DNA from: Streptomyces sp. CBMA152
GTDB taxonomy: Bacteria; Actinomycetota; Actinomycetes; Streptomycetales; Streptomycetaceae
DNA length: 64,000 nucleotides
Direction: 5' to 3'
NCBI RefSeq assembly: GCF_014596475.1
Contig: NZ_MECJ01000029.1
Span: forward strand, 248,001 to 312,000
Position numbers and translations under genes: made by a program. Numbering within the stretch: the first letter of the stretch is position 1; each line of letters starts with the position of its first letter. The notes below the pieces were generated by a model, which made no database searches, was not told the origin of the DNA, and was given only the letters and a program-made list of their open reading frames with translations. This document shows, one piece after another, positions 9,489 to 18,135 of this stretch.

Positions 9489-10595
9489 GTGCGCGCTGCT
9501 CGCTCACCACTCGCCCCGCTCGAAGGCCGCACCGTCCTCGTCACCGGCGGCGCCGGACTCATCGGCTCCCGTATCGTCGCGAGGCTGCGGGAACTCGGGG
9601 CCCGGCCACTCGTCCTGTGCGCCTTGGACGCCTACCCGCCGTACGTCTACCGGGACCTGTTCGGCATCGACACGGCCGACCCGGACGTGATCGCCGGAGA
9701 CGTACGCGACGAGGGTCTGATGGCGCGCACGCTGCCGGACTGCGACTACGTCGTCCACGCCGCCGCCCTGGCCGACGTCGCGGCCTGCACCCGCAAGCCC
9801 CGTGCGGCGATCGACACCAACATCACGGGTACGCAAGTCCTGTTGGACGCTGTCGCGGCCACCGATCGCGTGCGCCGCTTCGTGTACGTCTCCTCGGCGA
9901 GCGTCTACGGCGACGGCAGTCCGGAGGAGACGCAGAGCCCGGAGCTGCTGACCGTGCGGCAGCTGCTGGAGTCCGTGTACGGGAGGATCGCGCCGCAGTT
10001 CCACGAGCGGACCAGCACGGTGCGACCGGTCTCGGTGTACGCGAACACCAAGGCGTGGGGCGAGCGGCAGACCGCGCTCACTCTCGGGGCGGTGGGCACG
10101 TCGTACACCGTCGTGCGGTACTTCTCCGTCTACGGCGAGCCCCAGACGATCAAGCAGGGCTCGCACTCGTGGGTGGTGGCCTGGTTCGCCGCACGCGCCG
10201 CGCTCGGACGGCCGCTGCATCTGCACGGCGGCGGGCACCAGGTCCGCGACCTCATTCACGTGGACGATGTCGTCGAGGCGACCCTGCGGGCGATGGTCTC
10301 GCCGCAGACCCATACCGAGATCGTCAACGTCGGGACCGGGAAGGCGACCACGGTGCGCCGGGTCGCCGAGCTGGTGCGCGAGCACTATCCGAACGCAGAG
10401 TTCCTGGAGACACCGATGCCGCCGGGCGATCCGCTCGGCGGGTACGCGTCCACGTGCCGCATGCGGACGATGCTCGGCTGGACGCCTGCCGTGTCCCTGC
10501 CCGACGGGGTGGCCCGCTACGTGGCGTGGCTGCGGAAGAACCCGGCGGCGGTGCCGGACTGGATGCGGGCGGAGGGGGCGCGGACTGTGGGTTAG
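9489..10595 (+). CDS. NAD-dependent epimerase/dehydratase (extended SDR)
   Basis: 368 aa. GTG at 9489 with GGAGG just upstream (9479-9483). The Rossmann motif VTGGAGLIGS sits near residue 18, the catalytic Ser region is FVYVSSASVYG, and the YxxxK pair is YANTK. These define the UDP-sugar epimerase/dehydratase class of extended SDRs; the substrate cannot be assigned. The neighbours, a GT2 glycosyltransferase (10646-11524, convergent) and a hexapeptide-repeat acyltransferase (11565), suggest a small glycan or nucleotide-sugar locus. The C-terminal RVAELVREHYPNAEF region is typical of the substrate-binding part. Confidence 0.85.
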   Translation: MRAARSPLAPLEGRTVLVTGGAGLIGSRIVARLRELGARPLVLCALDAYPPYVYRDLFGIDTADPDVIAGDVRDEGLMARTLPDCDYVVHAAALADVAACTRKPRAAIDTNITGTQVLLDAVAATDRVRRFVYVSSASVYGDGSPEETQSPELLTVRQLLESVYGRIAPQFHERTSTVRPVSVYANTKAWGERQTALTLGAVGTSYTVVRYFSVYGEPQTIKQGSHSWVVAWFAARAALGRPLHLHGGGHQVRDLIHVDDVVEATLRAMVSPQTHTEIVNVGTGKATTVRRVAELVREHYPNAEFLETPMPPGDPLGGYASTCRMRTMLGWTPAVSLPDGVARYVAWLRKNPAAVPDWMRAEGARTVG

Positions 10596-10645
10596 GCGAC
10601 TGGTAGGCGGCCCTTGGACTGGACGGCCAATGGGCGGGTCGTGGG

Positions 10646-11524
10646 TCAGATGACCGGCGGACGGCCCAGGCGGGTCATGCGCCATACGGTCGCCCAGCGC
10701 ATCGGCCGCCGCGTCCCGCACGGCCGCAGCACGCCCTCGGCGAATCCGCCGAACCACGCCCGCAGGCCCGACAGCGAACGGGTGCGGGCCAGCGTGAGCA
10801 GCGTCCACACACCCAGGTAGACCGGCATGAGGAGGGCGGGCAGATGCCGCTTGGCGAGCCGGACCCGGTTGCGGGCGGTCAGCCGGTAGTAGAACGCGTG
10901 CCTCGCCGGGCTGGTCCTGGGGTGCTGGAGCAGCAGCGCGGGCTCGTACAACACGGTCCAGTCCGCGTCGAGCGCGCGCCAGGCGAGGTCGGTCTCCTCG
11001 TGGGTGAAGAAGAACTCCTCGGGCCATCCGCCGATCTCGTCCAGCATCCGCATCGACAGGCCGTGCCCGCCGCCGAGGAACGTCGTCACCGGACCGCGCC
11101 GCATAGGGTCCTTCGCCCGCAGTCTCGGTACGTGCCGCCGCTGAGTCTGCCCTGTCTCGTCCGCGATCCGGAACGACACGATGCCCAGCTTCGGGTCCGT
11201 CTCGTAGAGGTCCGCGATGCGCCGGAAGACGTCTGTGTCGATCAGCAGCCCGTCGTCGTCCAGGTCCACCAGTACGTCGACGTCGCCGTACTCACGCAAT
11301 TTGGCCAGGGCGACGTTGCGGCCTCCCGAGACTCCCCGGTTCTCGGCCAGCTCCACCCCGGTCACTCCGGCCGGGAGTTCGGGCAGGGATCCGGTGCCGT
11401 TGCCGACCACGACGACGCGCACTGCGGGCTCATCCTGCCGGGCCACCGAATCCAGCAACGCCCGCAGTTCGGCGGGCCGGCTGCCCATGGTCAGTACAGC
11501 CACACCGACACGCGGTCGTGTCAC
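10646..11524 (-). CDS. GT2-family glycosyltransferase
   Basis: About 292 aa. It opens with VGVAVLTMGSRPAELRALLDS, the nucleotide-binding strand of GT-A fold family 2 enzymes, followed by NRGVSGGRNVAL and the metal-binding VLVDLDDDG motif. The C-terminal half has GGHGLSMRMLDEIGG and FFTHEETDLAWR, the acceptor-side motifs of this family, then a hydrophobic stretch near LPALLMPVYLGVWTLL that may touch the membrane. GTG at 11524 has GGAG nine bases upstream; a TTG at 11530 is the alternative. It diverges from the acyltransferase at 11565, so the two share a 40-base promoter region. Sugar donor and acceptor unknown. Confidence 0.85.
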   Translation of the reverse strand: MTRPRVGVAVLTMGSRPAELRALLDSVARQDEPAVRVVVVGNGTGSLPELPAGVTGVELAENRGVSGGRNVALAKLREYGDVDVLVDLDDDGLLIDTDVFRRIADLYETDPKLGIVSFRIADETGQTQRRHVPRLRAKDPMRRGPVTTFLGGGHGLSMRMLDEIGGWPEEFFFTHEETDLAWRALDADWTVLYEPALLLQHPRTSPARHAFYYRLTARNRVRLAKRHLPALLMPVYLGVWTLLTLARTRSLSGLRAWFGGFAEGVLRPCGTRRPMRWATVWRMTRLGRPPVI

Positions 11525-11564
11525 AGCCAACCACTCCGTCCAGATCCTCGAAGGAGGCCCGACC

Positions 11565-12260
11565 GTGCTCTCCGTCTGCCTCGGCGACTACGTCAGAAGT
11601 GTCACGCAAGGCCCACAAGCCAACACCCCGTACGGCGATCTCGCCGGATACGAACTGGCTCACTTCCTCGCCAGATGGCCGGAGTTGCACACTACCGCGC
11701 TCGCCATCCTGGGGGACGAGAGTCGCGTCCACCCCACCGCCGAGATCCACCGGACCGCCGTCATCGGCGAGGACGTGATCATCGGACCTCACGTGAAGGT
11801 CCACGAGTTCACGACCGTCCGCAGTGGCTCGTTCCTTGCCGCCGGGGTCTCGGTCGGCTTCAATTGCGAAGTCACGCATGCGTACGTGGGTGAGGGCACC
11901 GTCCTCGGGCACCGCATCGGCATCAACCGTGCGGTCGTCGGCGCCGGAGTCCATTTGTCCTCGTCGGTCACGGTCGCCGCGATCAATCTGTGCGAGGACA
12001 TGATGCGCCACCCCGACCGGGAAGTCGTCATGCGTGGCGAGCACGGCCTCTACCGCTGCGGCACGCCCCGCTTCGGCGCCCTCATCGGCGACGGCACCCA
12101 GACCGGCCACAACATCGCGCTCGGCCCGGGCACGGCCATCGGCCGCGCGAGCCGCATCGACAGCGGCGTCACCCTCACCGCGCGCATCGTCCCCGCCCAC
12201 AGTGTCATCAGCGCCCCGCACATCGCGGAGACGCGGGTCCGACGGCGGCGTTGTTCGTGA
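11565..12260 (+). CDS. Left-handed beta-helix (hexapeptide repeat) acyltransferase-like protein
   Basis: 231 aa. GTG at 11565 with AAGGAGG at 11551-11557. From about residue 60 the protein shows [LIV]-G-x4 hexapeptide repeats (VIGEDVIIGPHVKVHEFTTV, VGEGTVLGHRIGINRAVVG, IGDGTQTGHNIALGPGTAIG), the left-handed parallel beta-helix of sugar O/N-acyltransferases such as LpxA/PglD relatives. It lies between a glycosyltransferase and a mini-CRISPR relic. The acyl donor and sugar substrate cannot be deduced. The open frame extends far upstream but only the part after 11565 has coding character. Confidence 0.78.
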   Translation: MLSVCLGDYVRSVTQGPQANTPYGDLAGYELAHFLARWPELHTTALAILGDESRVHPTAEIHRTAVIGEDVIIGPHVKVHEFTTVRSGSFLAAGVSVGFNCEVTHAYVGEGTVLGHRIGINRAVVGAGVHLSSSVTVAAINLCEDMMRHPDREVVMRGEHGLYRCGTPRFGALIGDGTQTGHNIALGPGTAIGRASRIDSGVTLTARIVPAHSVISAPHIAETRVRRRRCS

Positions 12261-12280
12261 GGCGGGGTCGGGGTCGGGTA

Positions 12281-12370
12281 GAAACTACCCCCGCATGCGC
12301 GGGGACCATGTGAGTGACCACGTCAGCACCGCCCCTTCCTAGGGACCACCCCCGCACGCGCAGGGACCAC
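12281..12370 (-). CRISPR. Degenerate two-repeat type I-E CRISPR (one 32-nt spacer)
   Basis: Two 29-nt units at 12281-12309 and 12342-12370 are separated by 32 nt, so the period is exactly 61, as in type I-E arrays. They match at 23 of 29 positions and share the palindromic core CCCCCGCAxGCGC/AGGG. On the minus strand each reads xTGGTCCC..GCG.. GGGGGTxGTxxC, which resembles actinomycete I-E repeats. The minus orientation is the same as that of the cas operon about 5 kb away. The six mismatches suggest decay. No further repeat is seen 61 nt to either side. Confidence 0.75.
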
Positions 12371-12447
12371 AGTCCTCAACCTGGCACGTTAGCCCAGTCG
12401 AGGCCGGCATCTACCCGCTTTCACACGGTCCCGCCCGGCGGGCCACC

Positions 12448-14463
12448 TCACGCCCCGTTCCTCCAAAGCTGCTGCGACTGGTCGCTGTCGCACGTCGTGA
12501 CCATCGGGCCCGGGGTGCCGCCGTACGGTGGGGCGGAGATTTCCAGGCAGTGGCCTGTTTCTGTGTTCTCCAGGGTCTGGCCGCCCGATGTCGTCGTGCC
12601 TACGCGCCAGTGGACGTAACCCGTGCCGCCGAAGCCGCCGTTGCAGGAGCTCATCTGGGCTGTGTAGTCGTTGACGTTGGGGGCCGAGAGGCAGTTGCCG
12701 CTGGCTCGGTTGACCAGCTGGAAGGTGCCGCTGCCCGTGGAGCGGAGTGTCCACGTGTCGGCGTAGCTGGCGCTGCACGAGCCGTATCCCGGGTAGACGT
12801 TTCCGTCGCCGGACACGCACTGGTGGGTCTGGCTGTTCTGGAGGCGGGCCGTCGTGCCGGGGGAGAACGTCGCGGTGGAGGACGGGGGGTTGGCGGGGGG
12901 TTTGGGGTCGGAGGTCCTTTGGGATGTGTCGGGGGGCTGCTGCTGGCCTCCGGCCGAGCCGCCCGAACCGCTTGAGCTGTTCGAACCGCCTGATCCGCCC
13001 GTCCCGGCCGGCTTGCCGCCCGTTGCCGGGGCGCCCGGCTGTTGCTGACCGCCCGGGAGCGTTCCGCCGGTTCCGTTGGGCGCGGGTGTGGAGGACCCGG
13101 ACGCACCCGGGGACGGTGACGTCGACGCGGACGGAGTCGGCTTGCCCTGGGGGATCGGCGTGGACGGTACGGATCCCGGCGGGGACGCCGCCGTGCTCGG
13201 GCTGTCCTTGCCCCACGGGGAGTACACGTTCGGCAGGACCGTGACCGCCGTGACCGTTCCGGCGACCACCACGACCGGCAGTACCGCCACCATGATCCGC
13301 GTACGGCGTGGACGCGCCTCACGGGCGGCGGTCCCGGCCTCCCTCGGCGTGACCGTCACCGGCTCCGGGGACGCCTGGACGGGGACGGGAGCCAGGCGCG
13401 TCGCCGCCAGGACCGCCTCCGGCGCCGGCACCGACGCCGCGAACGCCGTCCGATCGGCTATTCGGGCCGCCACCGTCGGGGGCCACGGACCGGCGGCAGC
13501 GGCGGTACGCGTGCTCGTCAGGGCCAGCAGATCCGTCGCCGACGGACGGGCCGACGGGTCCTTGGCCAGGCACGTCAGCAGGACGTCCGCCAGCTCCGCG
13601 TCCACGTCCCGTACCGCGTCCAGGTCCGGTTCCTCGTGCACGATCCGATACAGGAGGTCCAGACCGCTGCCCTCGCCGAACGGTGCGAGCCCCGTCGCCG
13701 CGTGCCCGAGCAGGCAGCCCAGGGAGAAGATGTCGGACGCGCCGGTCAACTGCTTGGCGCCGGATGCGCGTTCGGGGGCCATGAAGCCCGGCGTGCCGAT
13801 GACCATGCCGGTCTGGGTCAGCTTGCTCTGGTCGGCGGCCCGCGCGATCCCGAAGTCGATCAGGTTGAGGCCGTCCGTGGTCAGCATGACGTTGGACGGC
13901 TTGAGGTCGCGGTGCACCATGTCGAGCGCGTGCACCGCCTCCAGGCAGCGCGCCATCTCCCGCAGCAGCGCCCACAGCGAGGCGGGGGGCAGCGGACCGC
14001 CGTGCAGTTCCATCGCCTCGGCGAGGGTGATCCCGGGTACGTACTCGGTCGCGAACCACGGCGGCCGGGCCGTACGGTCCGTCGCGAGCAGCCGCGCGCT
14101 GACCCCGCCCGGCAGCTTGGCCAGATTGTCGAGCTCCTGCCCGAAGTGCCGCAGGAAACTGGGGTCCTCGGCCACGATCGGCAGGACCTGCTTCACGGCG
14201 GCGTAGTGCCCGGGCGCGATCCCGAGGTAGACCCGGCCCATCCCGCCGGACCCCAGCACACCCGCGAGCGGGAACGCACCGATCTGGCGGGGGTCTTCGG
14301 GGGAGAGGGGCGTGGCCCCGCTGCCGCTCAGGTCGAGGGAGGGGGCCGCGGGCTCCACCGGGTCGGCCTTCGGCAGCAACCGCAGCGTCGACGTCGACGG
14401 CTGCGCGTCGGCCACTTCCGGGTGGCCCTCGTCCCGTTTCCTGCCCCCGCGCCACAGCTTCAC
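12448..14463 (-). CDS. Membrane Ser/Thr protein kinase with C-terminal ricin-type beta-trefoil domain
   Basis: 671 aa. Hanks-type kinase: glycine loop GSGGMG at residues 71-76, Lys91 in AAVKQ, catalytic HRDLKPSN and DFGIARA. A hydrophobic segment MVAVLPVVVVAGTVTAVTVL follows the kinase domain and should span the membrane. Next come a long Pro/Ser/Gly-rich linker and a C-terminal carbohydrate-binding beta-trefoil with QxW-like repeats (SQTHQCVSGDGN, SGNCLSAPNVN, TGHCLEISAP, ending QSQQLWRNGA). So a cytoplasmic kinase is tethered to an extracellular lectin sensor, perhaps reading cell-wall or exogenous glycans. ATG at 14463; the gene stands alone. Confidence 0.9.
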   Translation of the reverse strand: MKLWRGGRKRDEGHPEVADAQPSTSTLRLLPKADPVEPAAPSLDLSGSGATPLSPEDPRQIGAFPLAGVLGSGGMGRVYLGIAPGHYAAVKQVLPIVAEDPSFLRHFGQELDNLAKLPGGVSARLLATDRTARPPWFATEYVPGITLAEAMELHGGPLPPASLWALLREMARCLEAVHALDMVHRDLKPSNVMLTTDGLNLIDFGIARAADQSKLTQTGMVIGTPGFMAPERASGAKQLTGASDIFSLGCLLGHAATGLAPFGEGSGLDLLYRIVHEEPDLDAVRDVDAELADVLLTCLAKDPSARPSATDLLALTSTRTAAAAGPWPPTVAARIADRTAFAASVPAPEAVLAATRLAPVPVQASPEPVTVTPREAGTAAREARPRRTRIMVAVLPVVVVAGTVTAVTVLPNVYSPWGKDSPSTAASPPGSVPSTPIPQGKPTPSASTSPSPGASGSSTPAPNGTGGTLPGGQQQPGAPATGGKPAGTGGSGGSNSSSGSGGSAGGQQQPPDTSQRTSDPKPPANPPSSTATFSPGTTARLQNSQTHQCVSGDGNVYPGYGSCSASYADTWTLRSTGSGTFQLVNRASGNCLSAPNVNDYTAQMSSCNGGFGGTGYVHWRVGTTTSGGQTLENTETGHCLEISAPPYGGTPGPMVTTCDSDQSQQLWRNGA

Positions 14464-14582
14464 AGCCCGCTCCCCCGTAACAACTGCCCCGTGTCGAGCC
14501 CCGTACGACGTCGTACGAACTCGCCCTCAGCGCAGGAGAGTTGCGGCGATGCGGTACCAGGTGAGCGTCATGATGCCTGGTT

Positions 14583-14599
14583 CTAGAACAATATTCTAG
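14583..14599. promoter_or_regulatory. AT-rich palindrome CTAGAA-N5-TTCTAG, candidate operator
   Basis: A perfect 6-bp inverted repeat with 5-base spacing lies 120 bases upstream of the kinase gene (start 14463). It stands out from the surrounding high-GC DNA and looks like a site for a dimeric regulator. The cognate protein is unknown. Confidence 0.4.
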
Positions 14600-14641
14600 T
14601 TACGTAGGGGGCAGCCGGAAAGGGAGGTGTAAGGGAGGTGT

Positions 14642-14827
14642 TCACTCGCCCGCGAGCCGGTGGTCCCTCCGGCGGCGCCGGATCGACGCCGCGTACGTCA
14701 CCAGCGACACCACGATGACCGAGATCGTGATGCCGAGGACCAGCTGGTCCGTGTCCGCGACCCGGGTGATGGCGTACGCGATGCCCGCGAGCACCACGCA
14801 GACCCCGAACCCCTTGAGGGAGTTCAT
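14642..14827 (-). CDS. Small hypothetical membrane protein downstream position of GT2 synthase
   Basis: 61 aa with two predicted membrane segments (FGVCVVLAGIAYAITRV and LVLGITISVIVVSLVTYAA) and a basic tail RRRRRDH. An AAGGAGAACG sequence precedes the ATG at 14827. It begins 34 bases after the stop of the glycosyltransferase at 14861 and is probably cotranscribed with it. It may be an accessory membrane subunit, but no family is recognised. Confidence 0.65.
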   Translation of the reverse strand: MNSLKGFGVCVVLAGIAYAITRVADTDQLVLGITISVIVVSLVTYAASIRRRRRDHRLAGE

Positions 14828-14860
14828 TGCTCTCGTTCTCCTTGGATCATTTCCAGGCGT

Positions 14861-16126
14861 TCATTTCCACGCGGATACGCGCGTCACGTACGACTTGACG
14901 ATGGACGACACGAGCCAATAGGTGCGCACGACCGTGTACACCAGCTCGGGGATCAGCAGGGCCTCGACGACCATCGCCTTCCAGCCGAGGTTGCGTACCC
15001 GCAGCGCGGGATACACGATCCAGAAGCCGAACAGCATCAGGATCACCGGCTGTTGCGTGAAGCCGTGCTTCGCGGCGAGCGCGAGCTGGGTCGAGCCCCA
15101 GCCCAGGACGTACGCGGCGCCGATCAGGCCGAGGATCACGGTCGAGATGGAGTGCCAGGTGAACTTCGTCCAGCCGCGCCCGCGCAGCGTGTCCACCGTC
15201 CCCCGGCTCCACCGCTCGCGCTGCTGGATCAGCTCGCGCAGCGTGGGCATGAGGTCGGTGTAGGCGATGCACAGCTGGTTGGCCGTGACCTTCCAGCCCG
15301 ATTCCTTGAGCGCCAGCGTGGTCTCGTAGTCCTCGACGAGGTTGCTGTGGTCCTCCCAGAAGACCTCGCCGCGCCAGTCGAGCAGGCTCTGCAGGGCCTC
15401 GCCCCGGTAGAACGAACCGGCCCCGGACATGGTGTGGACGTCCCGGCGGTAGCGGGCGTTGGCGGCCCGGCCGTACTCGATGATCTGCATGCCGAGCAGA
15501 TAGCGCTGCCAGGGGTTGCGCCACAGGTCGGTGCGGCCGAGGCAGGCCGCGCTGACGCCGCCGAGCTCGGGGTCGGAGGCGATGACGTTGCGGGCGCGCT
15601 CGATGAACTTCGGGTGCAGCTCGGTGTCGGCGTCCATGACCAGGACGTGCCGCACGTTGTTGGTCAGCCGCCCACCGACGGCCTCCCTGAGCCAGCGCAG
15701 ACCGTAGTTGAGCGCGCCCGCCTTCTTGTGCGGGTTGTCGTCGAGGGTGAGGACGACCGTCGGCGGCGTGTGCGGGTCGTCGGCGAACTCGCGCGCGAAG
15801 TCCTCAGTGCGGTCGGTCGAGTTGTTGACCACCACGATGATGAGGTCGGGGCGGCGGCTCTGGGAAGCGAGCGACCTCAGCGACGTGAATACGCCGACTT
15901 CCTCATTACGGGCCGGTACGAGGACCACGGTCTCGTAATGCGCGGTGCCGCCGACCTCGTCGGGGTAAACGCGGCCTCTGCGGTGTCGGCTGCGCGGCGT
16001 CTCGGTCTGGACGGACGCTGTGGAGGACGTCTTGCCCTTGCGTCGACGACCGCGTGACGCGCGTGACGCGCGCGTGGATTCCCCGCGCGTCTCGCCGTGC
16101 GCATCGCGCGCAAGAGTGCCCGACAA
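14861..16126 (-). CDS. Processive GT2 glycosyltransferase, cellulose/hyaluronan synthase-like
   Basis: 421 aa. After a basic ~60-residue N-terminus the GT-A core shows VVLVPARNEEVGVFTSLRSL, LDDNPHKKAGALNYGL, VMDADTE (metal-binding DxD), WEDHSNLVEDYE and QQRERW, the D,D,D,Q(R/Q)xRW set of processive GT2 synthases. C-terminal hydrophobic stretches (VILGLIGAAYVLGWG, VILMLFGFWIVYPAL, LIPELVYTVVRTYWLV) would form the membrane channel. It is divergent from a secreted CBM3-GH16-like protein across a 446-base structured intergenic region, which suggests a joint role in making and trimming an extracellular beta-glucan. Polymer identity is inferred, not shown. Confidence 0.85.
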   Translation of the reverse strand: MSGTLARDAHGETRGESTRASRASRGRRRKGKTSSTASVQTETPRSRHRRGRVYPDEVGGTAHYETVVLVPARNEEVGVFTSLRSLASQSRRPDLIIVVVNNSTDRTEDFAREFADDPHTPPTVVLTLDDNPHKKAGALNYGLRWLREAVGGRLTNNVRHVLVMDADTELHPKFIERARNVIASDPELGGVSAACLGRTDLWRNPWQRYLLGMQIIEYGRAANARYRRDVHTMSGAGSFYRGEALQSLLDWRGEVFWEDHSNLVEDYETTLALKESGWKVTANQLCIAYTDLMPTLRELIQQRERWSRGTVDTLRGRGWTKFTWHSISTVILGLIGAAYVLGWGSTQLALAAKHGFTQQPVILMLFGFWIVYPALRVRNLGWKAMVVEALLIPELVYTVVRTYWLVSSIVKSYVTRVSAWK

Positions 16127-16572
16127 GGCCGTCCCCCCGGTTCACACAACTGATCAACAACTGGTCGAGCAACGAGAAATCAAAAGCACGGGTTCCGCAT
16201 ATTGTGCGGATCCCGTGAAACCCCCGGGAGAAGGTACCCCACGCTCGCGCGGGTCTCGGATCGAGTTCTCTTTGTTCAACATTCCTTCGTAAATGCCGTG
16301 CCGGAGATTTGGTGTCCAAACGGCACGGCAAACCGGGGCAAGATCGGGCACTCCGGGTCACCGGGAACGTAAAGCGGTGACCAAGAACACTTTTGGAGCG
16401 GGTAATTCCGGATGGCGCGATCTCGCCCCTCCTAACCCCGAACCCCGCCCGTACCCCATACGTGCACTCCGCCCGGCCGTGGCTACCATGGCGCGGAATA
16501 CGAACAGCCGTGAATGCGGCGTGAAGGGCGTGTAACCGGCACCGCCTCTCGCAACTCTCCAAGGAGCCCCCG
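16127..16572. promoter_or_regulatory. 446-base divergent intergenic region with three strong hairpins
   Basis: Three inverted repeats lie between the synthase and the CBM3 gene: 16187-16217 (13-bp arms with one mismatch, 5-base loop TATTG), 16294-16330 (9-bp outer arms TGCCGTGCC/GGCACGGCA enclosing TTTGG/CCAAA) and 16356-16382 (8-bp arms GGTCACCG/CGGTGACC). No gene is seen. The spacing and nesting suggest a structured leader RNA or a set of operators. I compared it by eye with the c-di-GMP and ydaO (c-di-AMP) riboswitch consensus and could not make a convincing match. Confidence 0.5.
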
Positions 16573-18003
16573 TTGAGCCGACCCCGCCGCAATTCCCGCA
16601 ATCGCGGGTCGACCGTGCTCATAGCGCTGCTCGCCGTACTCGCGGTCGTCGGAGGTGGCATCGCCGCGTATTCCCAGTGGGGGTCCGGTGGCGACTCGGA
16701 TTCCGGTTCCTCGGAACTCACGGTCCGCTACCGGACCGAGGGCCCGGCCGCGTCCGTAACTGCCAAGCCGTGGCTGGAAATCATCAACAATTCCGGTAAG
16801 ACGGTGGCTCTGAGCGATGTGACGGTTCGCTACTACTTCACGGCGGAGGACGGTTCCGCGTACGGCGCCAATTGCGTTCAGACGAGCGTCGGTTGCTCGA
16901 ATACGACGCAGAAGATCGGTGCGACCAGCGGTGGTTCCTCCGGTGCCGACCACTACCTCCAGCTCGGCTTCGGGGCGGGCGCCGGCAGCCTGAAGCCCGG
17001 CGGGACCAGCGAGGCGATCGGGCTCCAGCTCTTCCGCCTCGACCACAAGCAGCTGAACCAGGCCAACGACCGCTCGTTCAATGCCGAGTTGACGCATTAC
17101 GCTCCGTCGAAGCGGGTGACGGCGTACGTGCGCGGGACGCTGGCGTGGGGCGAGGAGCCGACCGGTACGGCGCAGGAGTCACCGGCCCAGGCCCAAGCTG
17201 CCGCACCCCCCACCGGCCTCATTTTCGACAACTTCCGCTACAGCGGCGCCGATGACCCGGCCCTCGCCTCCAACGGCTGGCAGGTGCGTACGGGCGAGGG
17301 TGGCCCGGGCATCAAGGGCACCTGGTCGGCCGACGGCGTCGGCTTCCCGGCCGAGGAGGGCGCCCAGGGCGGCCAGGCGATGCGGCTGAGGGTCGCCACG
17401 GATGGTACGAAGGAAGGCACCAAGCAGTCCGAGGTCCTGCGCACCAAGCCCGACGTCTTCACGGGGACGATCGCCGCCCGCGTCTACTTCAGCGACAAGC
17501 CGACCAGCGGCCGCAACGGCGACCACATGATCGAGTCCTTCTTCGGCATCTCGCCCACCGACAAGTCGGACAAGTACAGCGAGCTCGACTACGAGTACAT
17601 GCCGAACGGCGCCTGGGGCGCGCCGGGCCCCCGGCTCGACACCACGAGCTGGCGCAGCGGCCTGAAGGGAGACAGGGTCACCCGCTCCCAGAAGAAGCGC
17701 CTCCAGGGCTGGCACACCATGATGATCACCGCGATGAACGGCACGGTCACGTACTCCGTGGACGGCCACAAGCAGTTCAGCCACAGCGGCAAGTACTTCC
17801 CGCGCGAGGCGATGAGCGTCCACTTCAGCGCCTGGCTGGTCGACCTCCCCTTCAAGGGCCCCCGCACCTGGGATATGCGCGTCAACTGGCTCTACTACCA
17901 GGCGGGCCGAGCCGTCCCCCTGACGGACGTCCAGAAGACGGTGGACGGGTTCTATGCGGCGGGTACCAACCAGGTGAACACGTTGCCTAAGCCGGGGGCC
18001 TGA
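16573..18003 (+). CDS. Secreted/anchored CBM3 plus GH16-like glucan-binding or hydrolysing protein
   Basis: 476 aa. TTG at 16573 with AAGGAG at 16561-16566. A signal-anchor (VLIALLAVLAVVGGGIAAYSQW) is followed by a family-3 cellulose-binding module at about residues 48-195 (LTVRYRTEG ... KPWLEIINNSGKTVALSDVTVRYYF). After a short linker there is a concanavalin-A-like domain at about 215-450 with SELDYEY, in which E337-x-D339-x-E341 fits the GH16 catalytic ExDxE motif. It probably binds and may cleave or remodel a beta-glucan. The divergent polysaccharide synthase is the natural partner. Catalysis is inferred from the motif only. Confidence 0.82.
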   Translation: MSRPRRNSRNRGSTVLIALLAVLAVVGGGIAAYSQWGSGGDSDSGSSELTVRYRTEGPAASVTAKPWLEIINNSGKTVALSDVTVRYYFTAEDGSAYGANCVQTSVGCSNTTQKIGATSGGSSGADHYLQLGFGAGAGSLKPGGTSEAIGLQLFRLDHKQLNQANDRSFNAELTHYAPSKRVTAYVRGTLAWGEEPTGTAQESPAQAQAAAPPTGLIFDNFRYSGADDPALASNGWQVRTGEGGPGIKGTWSADGVGFPAEEGAQGGQAMRLRVATDGTKEGTKQSEVLRTKPDVFTGTIAARVYFSDKPTSGRNGDHMIESFFGISPTDKSDKYSELDYEYMPNGAWGAPGPRLDTTSWRSGLKGDRVTRSQKKRLQGWHTMMITAMNGTVTYSVDGHKQFSHSGKYFPREAMSVHFSAWLVDLPFKGPRTWDMRVNWLYYQAGRAVPLTDVQKTVDGFYAAGTNQVNTLPKPGA

Positions 18004-18135
18004 TCCGCCGGGGGTTGCGGCAAGGCACCGGGACGTCGTCCGCCCGAGGTCCGACCAGTCTGACCGTCATGGCCGCCGACGACTTCGTCCCCGCCTATCA
18101 ACTCCCCGCCACCTGAGAGCTCGGAAGGCCGCAGC

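Noticed and set aside
12281..12370. An active, longer CRISPR array here
   Set aside because: No third repeat occurs at the expected 61-nt steps, and the two units differ at six positions.
16127..16572. Assigning a c-di-GMP or ydaO (c-di-AMP) riboswitch
   Set aside because: Some words look similar (GGCAAACC, ACGTAAAGC), but the order and spacing of the conserved elements do not fit either class by eye, so only structured DNA/RNA is claimed.
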